Positions 1 through 5,609 of a stretch of DNA of 9,718 nucleotides are shown here, piece by piece (within the stretch, counting starts at the first letter, position 1; each line of letters opens with the position of its first letter). The notes beneath the pieces were generated by a model. That model saw only the letters and a program-made list of their open reading frames with translations. It was not told where the DNA came from and made no database searches. Source of the stretch: an uncultured Lachnospiraceae bacterium (lineage in GTDB: Bacteria; Bacillota; Clostridia; Lachnospirales; Lachnospiraceae); NCBI GenBank assembly GCA_945485625.1, contig CALYSH010000035.1:1-9718 (forward strand), read 5' to 3'. A program made the position numbers and the translations under genes.

Positions 1-134
1 CAAAGCCAATAATTGGAGGGGGAGCTGTTTTTTCAGTATATTCTGGTTCTGTATAGCTGACAGTTTGGAAAATATAGGGATTTGTCAAATAATTGTTTTA
101 GAGGAATGAGCGGGCCAAAAATAAGCTCTGTACA
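1..134. other. Non-coding or gene-end stretch at window start
   Basis: No complete gene is supported here. One plus-strand frame is open from the window edge to a TAG at 54-56 and reads as a short plausible tail containing PIIGGGAVFSVYSG. It could be the last residues of a gene that begins upstream, but 17 codons are too few to decide. A 61-codon frame starting with TTG at 82 has no usable ribosome binding site and a composition unlike a protein, so it is not called. Confidence 0.3.
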
Positions 135-260
135 TTTTTCACAAAAAGCTACAAAATACTCCGAAAAAAGGACAAATTATTCGGGTGAGTTATCCACAGA
201 CAAAAAGCCCGTAAAAAGGACGAAAGCTATTTATACACGAAGTTATACACATTATCCACA
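135..260. promoter_or_regulatory. Cluster of DnaA-box-like 9-mers
   Basis: Five plus-strand 9-mers resemble the DnaA box TTWTNCACA: TTTTTCACA (135-143), TTATCCACA (190-198), TTATACACG (231-239, last base off), TTATACACA (243-251) and TTATCCACA (252-260). The last two abut head to tail, and two of the five are the perfect high-affinity consensus. One more with a single mismatch lies on the minus strand (TGTGAAAAT, 316-324). Two looser repeats are interleaved: ACAAAAAGC at 141-149 and 200-208, and a 16-mer at 161-176 and 209-224 matching at 14 positions. The boxes are seen directly. Whether DnaA binds them, and for origin, titration or transcription control, is inference. Confidence 0.7.
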
Positions 261-320
261 AATTTGAAACCGATTTGTTTTCGGAAAGATGCAAATCGAA
301 AAAGAACAGGGGTTTTGTGA

Positions 321-420
321 AAATTATATAAAAATGTCGAAAATAAAAGATTTTTTTAAAAAACAGTTGACAATAATAATGTCAAAAATAAATAAAAAAA
401 TTCTTAAATTGTTGCAAAAA
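321..420. other. A+T-rich stretch beside the DnaA-box cluster
   Basis: By hand count only 14 of these 100 bases are G or C, against a far more balanced composition in the genes around it. The stretch holds runs of A and T (for example 351-363 and 391-402) and starts about 60 bp after the last DnaA-like box. Such a block next to DnaA boxes resembles a DNA-unwinding element, but A+T-rich promoter DNA upstream of a strongly expressed gene looks the same, so the function is open. Confidence 0.45.
367..394 (+). promoter_or_regulatory. Possible upstream hpf promoter with palindrome over the -35
   Basis: TTGACA (367-372) is a perfect -35 hexamer, followed after 16 bp by a weak -10 candidate, TAAATA (389-394). 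The -35 forms the left arm of the inverted repeat TTGACA-N7-TGTCAA (367-385), which is also mostly symmetric in its centre. This is either a coincidence in A+T-rich DNA or an operator that overlaps the promoter. No regulator family can be named with confidence. Confidence 0.35.
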
Positions 421-441
421 GCTGCTCAATTGTGCTATAAT
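412..441 (+). promoter_or_regulatory. Main hpf promoter, sigma-A type with extended -10
   Basis: The -35 is TTGCAA (412-417). After an 18 bp spacer comes a perfect TATAAT (436-441), preceded by TG at 433-434, which makes an extended -10. Transcription should begin near 448, leaving a leader of about 60 nt before hpf. That leader can fold TTTCTG (463-468) onto CAGAAA (492-497), partly covering the ribosome binding site. Confidence 0.65.
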
Positions 442-509
442 GACTACACAATATAAAAACATTTTCTGCATGCTCTTTGCATCGGAAATGACAGAAAGGA
501 ATGATTCAT

Positions 510-1037
510 ATGAAGTTTGTGATTCTTGGAAGAAATATTGAGGTTACCCCCGGTCTGAAGGCCGCAGTGGAGGACAAGCTTGGAAAGCTGGACAAGTATT
601 TCAATCCCGATACAGAGGTACATGTAACACTGAGTGTTGAAAAGGAGAGACAAAAGATTGAGGTAACCATTCCTGTGAAGGGCAGCATTATCCGTTCCGA
701 GCAGGTCAGCAACGATATGTATGTATCCATTGACCTGGTAGAGGAAATCATTGAGAGACAGCTAAAGAAGTATAAGAATCGTATCATTGAGAAGAAGCAG
801 TCCGCACAGGCATTCAGCCAGAGCTACATCGACAACGATTATGCGGATGAGGACGAGATTAAAATTGTCCGGACCAAGAAGTTTGATATTAAGCCCATGT
901 ATCCCGAGGATGCATGTGTTCAGATGGAGCTTCTGGGACACAGCTTCTACGTATTCTGCAACGCGGAGACTGACCAGGTGAATGTGGTTTACAAGAGAAA
1001 GGGCGACAGCTACGGCCTGATTGAGCCTGAAGTATAG
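510..1037 (+). CDS. hpf: Long-form ribosome hibernation promoting factor (HPF/RaiA family)
   Basis: The 175-residue product matches the two-domain long HPF of Firmicutes, which pairs 70S ribosomes into inactive 100S dimers during slow growth. Residues 1-95 form the RaiA/HPF ribosome-binding domain, starting with the typical MKFVILGRNIEVTPGL. A charged linker (about 96-118) follows, then the dimerisation domain at about 119-173 with KPMYPEDACVQMELLGHSFY and the closing YGLIEP motif. I chose the ATG at 510 rather than the in-frame ATG at 501. AGAAAGGA (493-500) directly touches the latter but lies 9 nt before the former, and family members begin at this point. The gene appears monocistronic, with its own promoters and a strong terminator 18 bp after the stop. 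In many Firmicutes hpf sits beside secA, which is not seen here. Confidence 0.95.
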   Translation: MKFVILGRNIEVTPGLKAAVEDKLGKLDKYFNPDTEVHVTLSVEKERQKIEVTIPVKGSIIRSEQVSNDMYVSIDLVEEIIERQLKKYKNRIIEKKQSAQAFSQSYIDNDYADEDEIKIVRTKKFDIKPMYPEDACVQMELLGHSFYVFCNAETDQVNVVYKRKGDSYGLIEPEV

Positions 1038-1054
1038 TGAACAGAGGATTAGGG

Positions 1055-1086
1055 AGTACCCGGTAGTTATACCGGGTACTTTTTTT
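1055..1086 (+). terminator. Intrinsic terminator of hpf
   Basis: A perfect 11 bp stem (AGTACCCGGTA, 1055-1065, with TACCGGGTACT, 1070-1080) closes a four-base GTTA loop. A run of seven T (1080-1086) follows at once. This is a textbook rho-independent terminator, and it separates hpf from the peptidase gene. Confidence 0.95.
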
Positions 1087-1133
1087 GCATATACATAGGG
1101 GTGCATAGACTGAAAAGCGGTGTAGGCTTGTAT

Positions 1134-2246
1134 ATGGGCAGAGGGAAAGAGAGATTTGTATGGTTGAAGAGAATGTTGGGAGTAGAAGCAGCGCTGGCAG
1201 CAGTGCTTTTTGTATTGCTTGGAACAGGACAGAGGCAGAACACTGCGGAGGTGTTTCGGACGGTTTATTCGGGAGGGGAGCTTCATGCGGGACTGGAGCT
1301 TCAAGAGACCGGAGAGCCGGAGAAAAAGGAATATATTAAGTGGGTGGATTTCAATGTTTCTTATGATGCTTTATGTGCAGCATATCAATGGGATGTGGAT
1401 ACCCATAATACAGAGCATCACATCGACTGGATTGACCTGTTGGCTTATACCGCCTGTGTATGCGGAGGAGAATTCAATGAGAAGGCAGTAAAAACCTTAA
1501 ACCGGACGGCCGGAAAGTTAGCCAAGGGAGAGGAAACCATGGAAGCTCTTACGGAAGGGAAAAAATACTTTGCATATTACAGGGAAGCATATGAGGCGGT
1601 TCTGGGTGGAATGGTAGGCGAATATCAGAGGGAATGCGGTGGAGACGATGCAGGAAGTCGACAGGAAAAAACTTATGAAACCGTGTATGGACTGAAAGCC
1701 TATTTGCCAATCGCCCGGGGCTTTGCTTATGAGGATTATGATGATTTCGGAGCCGGACGAAGCTACGGATACAAGAGAAAGCATCTGGGACATGACATGA
1801 TGGGCCTGGTGGGTACACCCATCACCGCAATTGAGTCCGGGTATGTGGAGGCATTGGGGTGGAACCAGTACGGCGGATGGCGGATCGGAATCCGAAGCTT
1901 TGATAAAAAGAGGTATTATTACTATGCGCACCTCAGACAGAACTACCCCTTTGCGGAAGGGCTGCAGGAGGGAAGTGTAGTGACTGCCGGTGACGTGATT
2001 GGTTACATGGGGCATACCGGCTACAGCACCAAGGAAAATGTGAATAATATTGAAGTAACGCATCTGCACTGGGGCCTGCAATTAATATTTGATGAAAGCC
2101 AGAAGGAATGCAACAGCGAAATCTGGGTCGATGTGTATGCTTTGACCCGTTTCCTTGCAAAACACACCCAGGCGGTGAAAAAGGTGGAAGGGACGAAGGA
2201 ATGGGTCCGGACCACAACGATTGTGGACCCGGCTGTGAAAAGGTGA
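1134..2246 (+). CDS. Membrane-anchored or secreted M23-family metallopeptidase (LytM-like)
   Basis: This 370-residue protein (counted from ATG 1134) is a zinc endopeptidase of the M23 family, which cuts peptide cross-bridges of peptidoglycan outside the membrane. A hydrophobic segment at about residues 16-32, after a basic start, is a signal anchor or signal peptide. Residues 70-170 form a helical cap seen in clostridial relatives. The catalytic domain spans about 185-350. HxGxD gives His217 and Asp221, YYYYAHL gives His266, and HLH gives His310 and His312; together these supply the zinc ligands and catalytic histidines, so the enzyme looks active. The start is uncertain. GTG 1101 has an SD-like AGGGG touching it, ATG 1134 has a weak one, and TTG 1164 follows GAGGGAAAGAGAG at good spacing and would give a compact signal peptide. 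No clear promoter was found between the hpf terminator and the gene. The exact physiological role is unknown. Confidence 0.88.
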   Translation: MGRGKERFVWLKRMLGVEAALAAVLFVLLGTGQRQNTAEVFRTVYSGGELHAGLELQETGEPEKKEYIKWVDFNVSYDALCAAYQWDVDTHNTEHHIDWIDLLAYTACVCGGEFNEKAVKTLNRTAGKLAKGEETMEALTEGKKYFAYYREAYEAVLGGMVGEYQRECGGDDAGSRQEKTYETVYGLKAYLPIARGFAYEDYDDFGAGRSYGYKRKHLGHDMMGLVGTPITAIESGYVEALGWNQYGGWRIGIRSFDKKRYYYYAHLRQNYPFAEGLQEGSVVTAGDVIGYMGHTGYSTKENVNNIEVTHLHWGLQLIFDESQKECNSEIWVDVYALTRFLAKHTQAVKKVEGTKEWVRTTTIVDPAVKR

Positions 2247-2287
2247 GAAATACTTAGGAGATTTCTCTGCACTTCTTGCAGAAACTC
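2245..2287 (+). other. Hairpin-forming spacer after the M23 gene
   Basis: Starting in the stop codon, GAGAAAT (2245-2251) can pair with ATTTCTC (2261-2267). CTGCA (2267-2271) can pair with TGCAG (2277-2281), and a longer imperfect stem links 2258-2271 with 2277-2287. No T-run follows, so this is not a convincing terminator. It ends just before the -35 of the thl promoter and could be a weak stop, an operator or chance. Confidence 0.35.
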
Positions 2288-2288
2288 A

Positions 2289-2317
2289 TTGCAAAACATG
2301 TCGGGCTATGGTAAAAT
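2289..2317 (+). promoter_or_regulatory. Promoter of the butyrate-synthesis operon
   Basis: TTGCAA (2289-2294), a 17 bp spacer and TAAAAT (2312-2317), with TGG just before it (an extended -10), form a good sigma-A promoter. The start point should be near 2324, leaving a leader of about 60 nt. The -35 shares its first eight bases, TTGCAAAA, with the main hpf promoter. I saw no Rex operator (TTGTTAA-N4-TTAACAA type) around it, although Rex controls the equivalent operon in some clostridia. Confidence 0.65.
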
Positions 2318-2383
2318 AGGTTCAGTGAGTATGATAAAAAAATAACAATCATAAAACACAACGAATCAATGGAGGAAAAACAA

Positions 2384-3568
2384 ATGGCAAAGAAAGTAGT
2401 TTTAGCTGGCGCTTGCCGTACCGCAATCGGTACCATGGGTGGTTCTTTGAGCACTACCCCCGCTGCAGAGCTGGGCGCAATCGTAATTAAGGAAGCATTG
2501 AACCGTGCAGGTGTTAAGCCTGAGCAGGTTGATCAGGTTTACATGGGATGTGTTATCCAGGCCGGACAGGGTCAGAACGTTGCCCGTCAGGCATCCATCA
2601 AGGCCGGTCTTCCCATCGAAGTTCCTGCAGTTACCATGAACGTAGTTTGCGGTTCCGGTTTGAACTGTGTAAACCAGGCGGCTCAGATGATTATGGCAGG
2701 CGATGCTGATATCGTTGTAGCCGGTGGTATGGAGAACATGTCCATGGCGCCTTACGCTATGATGCAGGGCCGTTTCGGTTATAGAATGAACAATGGTACT
2801 CTGGTAGATACCATGGTAAACGATGCACTTTGGGATGCCTTCAACAACTATCATATGATTACCACCGCAGACAATATCTGCCGTGAGTGGGGCATCACCA
2901 GAGAAGAGCTGGATGAGTTCGCATTGAAGAGCCAGCAGAAGGCGGAGGAAGCACAGAAGAACGGTGCTTTCGATAAGGAAATCGTACCTGTAATGGTTAA
3001 GAAGAAAAAAGAGATGGTTGAGTTCAAGGTTGACGAGGGACCTCGTGCCGGAACTACCATGGAAGCTCTTGCTAAGCTTCGCGCAATCAATAAGGATGGC
3101 TTCGTTACCGCAGGTAACGCTTCCGGTATCAACGACGGTGCAGCTGCAATCGTTGTTATGAGCGAGGAGAAGGCAAAGGAGCTTGGCGTTAAGCCTATGG
3201 CTACCTTTGTTGCAGGCGGTCTTGCAGGCTGCCGTCCCGAGGTTATGGGTATCGGTCCCGTATACTCCACCAAGAAGGTTATGGACAAGGTTGGCATGAA
3301 GATTGAAGACTTCGATATCATCGAGGCAAACGAGGCATTTGCTGCACAGTCCATCGCAGTGGGCAGAGACCTTGGTATCGATGTTGACAAGCAGTTAAAT
3401 CCCAACGGTGGTGCAATTGCTCTCGGACATCCCGTAGGTGCTTCCGGATGCCGTATCCTTGTTACTCTGCTTCATGAGATGCAGGCCAAGGGTGCTAAGA
3501 CCGGTCTTGCTACCCTGTGTATCGGTGGTGGTATGGGCTGCTCCACCATCGTTAAGATGGAAGACTAA
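2384..3568 (+). CDS. thl: Acetyl-CoA C-acetyltransferase (thiolase)
   Basis: This enzyme condenses two acetyl-CoA to acetoacetyl-CoA, the first step of butyrate formation in the cytoplasm. The 394-residue length fits biosynthetic thiolases (about 392). The nucleophile Cys89 lies in NVVCGSGLNCV, His349 in GGAIALGHPVGASG, and the second catalytic Cys379 in CIGGGMG; all three are present. The ATG at 2384 is chosen because GGAGG (2371-2375) sits 8 nt before it, whereas the in-frame ATG at 2369 overlaps that site. It is the first gene of the operon, behind its own promoter. The clostridial ThlA is known to be redox-sensitive through a disulfide between the equivalent cysteines. Both are present here, but whether this protein shares that switch is not visible. 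Confidence 0.96.
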   Translation: MAKKVVLAGACRTAIGTMGGSLSTTPAAELGAIVIKEALNRAGVKPEQVDQVYMGCVIQAGQGQNVARQASIKAGLPIEVPAVTMNVVCGSGLNCVNQAAQMIMAGDADIVVAGGMENMSMAPYAMMQGRFGYRMNNGTLVDTMVNDALWDAFNNYHMITTADNICREWGITREELDEFALKSQQKAEEAQKNGAFDKEIVPVMVKKKKEMVEFKVDEGPRAGTTMEALAKLRAINKDGFVTAGNASGINDGAAAIVVMSEEKAKELGVKPMATFVAGGLAGCRPEVMGIGPVYSTKKVMDKVGMKIEDFDIIEANEAFAAQSIAVGRDLGIDVDKQLNPNGGAIALGHPVGASGCRILVTLLHEMQAKGAKTGLATLCIGGGMGCSTIVKMED

Positions 3569-3580
3569 TTTGATATCATA

Positions 3581-3624
3581 GCGAAAAACGGAAAGGCACC
3601 TTTTGTGCATTTCCGCTTTTTCGC
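3581..3624 (+). other. Large hairpin between thl and crt
   Basis: GCGAAAAACGGAAA (3581-3594) pairs with 3610-3624 over 14 bp with one bulged C (3616). Inside it GCAC (3596-3599) pairs with GTGC (3605-3608) around CTTTT. No T-run follows the stem, so full termination is unlikely. In an operon mRNA such a structure would more likely act as a stabiliser of the thl 3' end, a processing site or a partial attenuator, giving more thiolase than downstream enzymes. Confidence 0.6.
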
Positions 3625-3668
3625 GATTTGTGGTGATTCAGAGCCATACTGATTTGCTTACTGTGGAT

Positions 3669-3694
3669 GCCTGCATTCAAACAGAAAAGCAGGC
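3669..3694 (+). other. Second small hairpin in the thl-crt gap
   Basis: GCCTGC (3669-3674) and GCAGGC (3689-3694) form a 6 bp G+C-rich stem around a 14-base loop, about 40 nt before the crt start. No internal promoter with both boxes was found in the 167 bp gap. Its role is unknown. Confidence 0.35.
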
Positions 3695-3735
3695 GGCGAA
3701 GTTAGCACGAAATATTAATAAGAGAGGATAGTAAA

Positions 3736-4566
3736 ATGGATTACATTTTGTATGAGCAGAAGGGTGCATACGGCGTGATTACCATCAACCGTGAGAAAGC
3801 CCTTAACGCATTGAATTCCCAGGTACTTGATGAGCTGAGCGCTACTCTGGATGCCGTAAATCTGGAAGAGGTAAGAGCGTTGGTTCTTACCGGTGCAGGT
3901 GAGAAGTCCTTTGTGGCAGGTGCGGATATCGGAGAGATGAGCACCCTGACCAAGGCAGAAGGCGAAGCCTTCGGTAAGAAGGGAAATGACGTATTCCGTA
4001 AGCTGGAGACCTTCCCCATCCCTGTTATCGCTGCAATCAACGGTTTCGCATTGGGCGGCGGATGTGAGATTTCCATGAGCTGTGATATCAGACTCTGCTC
4101 TGACAATGCAGTATTCGGTCAGCCTGAAGTAGGTCTTGGAATTACCCCCGGCTTCGGCGGTACCCAGAGACTTGCCCGCCTGGTAGGCGCAGGTATGGCG
4201 AAGCAGATGATTTACACTGCACGCAACATCAAGGCAGCAGATGCTTACAGAATCGGTCTGGTGAACGAGGTTTACTCCGCAGAGGTTGACGCTGAGGGAA
4301 ATGTAGTGAAGACCGCTAAGGAAGTATTGCTGGCAGCAGCCGAGAAGATGGCGGCGGGTATTGCCATGAACGCTCCCATCGCAGTCCGCAACTGCAAGAA
4401 GGCAATCAACGAAGGTCTTGATGCAGATATGGATCAGGCAATCGTAATCGAGGAGAAGCTGTTTGGTGACTGCTTCGAGACCGAGGATCAGAGAGCCGGT
4501 ATGGGCAACTTCCTTGAGAAGGACAAAGAAAAGAAATTAAAGGTTGTACCCTTTAAAAATCGCTAG
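3736..4566 (+). CDS. crt: 3-hydroxybutyryl-CoA dehydratase (crotonase)
   Basis: The product belongs to the enoyl-CoA hydratase/isomerase family and in this setting dehydrates (S)-3-hydroxybutyryl-CoA to crotonyl-CoA. AGADI (61-65) and GFALGGGCE (103-111) supply the oxyanion hole. Glu111 and Glu131 (in FGQPEVGLGITPGFGG) are the two catalytic glutamates. At 276 residues it is slightly longer than the usual ~260. The extra length includes a short insertion around 181-197, after LVNEVYS, and a lysine-rich tail. AGAGAGGA (3721-3728), 7 nt upstream, supports this ATG. It lies 167 bp after thl, behind the hairpins described there, and 81 bp before hbd. Confidence 0.94.
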   Translation: MDYILYEQKGAYGVITINREKALNALNSQVLDELSATLDAVNLEEVRALVLTGAGEKSFVAGADIGEMSTLTKAEGEAFGKKGNDVFRKLETFPIPVIAAINGFALGGGCEISMSCDIRLCSDNAVFGQPEVGLGITPGFGGTQRLARLVGAGMAKQMIYTARNIKAADAYRIGLVNEVYSAEVDAEGNVVKTAKEVLLAAAEKMAAGIAMNAPIAVRNCKKAINEGLDADMDQAIVIEEKLFGDCFETEDQRAGMGNFLEKDKEKKLKVVPFKNR

Positions 4567-4574
4567 TTAGGAAG

Positions 4575-4609
4575 GAAACCGGGCGGCCGGGTGGCGGACA
4601 ATCGGTTTC
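4575..4609 (+). other. Inverted repeat in the crt-hbd gap
   Basis: GAAACCG (4575-4581) and CGGTTTC (4603-4609) form a perfect 7 bp stem around a 21-base, unusually G+C-rich loop. No T-run follows. AGGAGG of hbd is at 4634-4639, clear of the stem. A role in mRNA processing or stability is possible but not shown. Confidence 0.4.
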
Positions 4610-4647
4610 AGAAAATTCACAAATAATATATTCAGGAGGATGAAAGA

Positions 4648-5520
4648 ATGAAGGTTGGTATTATTGGTGCCGGTGCTATGGGTCAGGGTATTGCAAAGGC
4701 ATTTGCACAGACAGAAGGTTATGAAGTAGCTCTTTGCGATGTAAAGCAGGAGTGGGCTGACGGCGGTAAGGCTAAGATTGTTAAGGGCTATGCTAAGCTT
4801 GTTGAGAAAGGCAAAATGACTCAGGAGGCTGTTGACGCTATCGTAGCTAAGATCACTGCCGGTTTGAAGGAAGATTTGTGTGCTGACTGCGATTTGATCG
4901 TAGAAGCAGTTTTCGAGAATATGGAAGTAAAGAAGACCACCTTTGCTGAGCTGGACAAGATCTGCAAGCCTGAGTGTGTATTCGCTTCCAACACCTCTTC
5001 CCTTTCCATTACCGAGATTGGCAACGGCCTGAACCGTCCTATGATCGGTATGCACTTCTTCAACCCTGCTGATCGTATGAAGCTGGTTGAGGTTATCGCA
5101 GGTGCAAACACTCCTCAGGAGACTGTTGATACCATCAAGAAGATTTCCGAAGAAATCGGAAAGACTCCCGTACAGGTAAACGAGGCAGCAGGTTTTGTTG
5201 TGAACCGTATCCTGATCCCTATGATCAATGAAGCTGCTTTCATCAAGATGGAAGGTGTTTCTGATATCGCAGGTATTGATGCAGCCATGAAGCTGGGTGC
5301 AAATCATCCTATGGGACCCCTTGAGCTTGGTGACTTCGTAGGTCTGGATATCTGCCTTGCTATTATGGACGTTCTCTATAAGGAGACCGGCGACAGCAAG
5401 TATCGTGCATGTCCTTTGATCCGCAAGATGGTTCGCGGCGGTAACCTGGGCGTGAAGAGCGGTAAGGGCTTCTACATCTACAATGCAGATCGTACCAAGA
5501 CTCCTGCAGACGCTCAGTAA
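4648..5520 (+). CDS. hbd: 3-hydroxybutyryl-CoA dehydrogenase
   Basis: This cytoplasmic enzyme reduces acetoacetyl-CoA to (S)-3-hydroxybutyryl-CoA. Residues 1-180 form a Rossmann domain with the dinucleotide motif GAGAMGQG (7-14). An acidic Asp31 at the end of the second strand favours NAD(H) over NADP(H). Catalytic residues known from clostridial Hbd are in place: Ser117 in SNTSSLS, His136 in GMHFFNP and Asn186 in GFVVNRIL. The C-terminal helical dimer domain carries NHPMGPLELGDFVGLD (219-234) and ends in the usual SGKGFYIY. Its 290 residues are close to the family's ~282. AGGAGG at 4634-4639 is 8 nt before the ATG. It sits third in the operon, acting between thiolase and crotonase in the pathway. 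Confidence 0.96.
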   Translation: MKVGIIGAGAMGQGIAKAFAQTEGYEVALCDVKQEWADGGKAKIVKGYAKLVEKGKMTQEAVDAIVAKITAGLKEDLCADCDLIVEAVFENMEVKKTTFAELDKICKPECVFASNTSSLSITEIGNGLNRPMIGMHFFNPADRMKLVEVIAGANTPQETVDTIKKISEEIGKTPVQVNEAAGFVVNRILIPMINEAAFIKMEGVSDIAGIDAAMKLGANHPMGPLELGDFVGLDICLAIMDVLYKETGDSKYRACPLIRKMVRGGNLGVKSGKGFYIYNADRTKTPADAQ

Positions 5521-5537
5521 GAGAAAAATGGCATCTT

Positions 5538-5565
5538 CGGCGGTGGCAGGAATATGCAGCCGCCG
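5538..5565 (+). other. G+C-rich hairpin in the hbd-bcd gap
   Basis: CGGCGG (5538-5543) pairs with CCGCCG (5560-5565) to give a 6 bp all-G/C stem with a 16-base loop, 18 bp after the hbd stop. The T-run at 5586-5591 is too far away for an ordinary terminator. It is one of several stems found in the gaps of this operon. Confidence 0.4.
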
Positions 5566-5609
5566 GGGATGAAAGGAACAGTATATTTTTTAATGGAGGA
5601 TAAATTATC

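Noticed and set aside
82..267. A 61-codon plus-strand frame starting with TTG
   Set aside because: It has no usable ribosome binding site, its composition is lysine/serine-rich and low in hydrophobics, and it runs through the DnaA-box cluster. It is better explained as chance.
501..509. Three extra codons at the start of hpf from ATG 501
   Set aside because: The ribosome binding site touches this ATG directly. Spacing and family alignment favour ATG 510.
2369..2383. Five extra codons at the start of thl
   Set aside because: This ATG overlaps the GGAGG that serves the ATG at 2384. The same argument removes 7652-7666 from etfA.
2247..2383. Rex operator for redox control of the butyrate operon
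   Set aside because: I looked for TTGTTAA-N4-TTAACAA-like palindromes around the promoter and leader and found none. Redox control by Rex at this site is not supported, though it might act elsewhere.
3625..3735. Internal promoter before crt
   Set aside because: No -35/-10 pair with acceptable spacing was found. The region is better read as an operon gap.
4567..5307. Long minus-strand open frame (246 codons) opposite hbd, and similar ones opposite bcd, etfB and etfA
   Set aside because: The plus strand encodes enzymes with intact active sites. Strong codon bias in highly expressed genes commonly leaves the opposite strand free of stops. The minus frames have no ribosome binding sites or recognisable domains.
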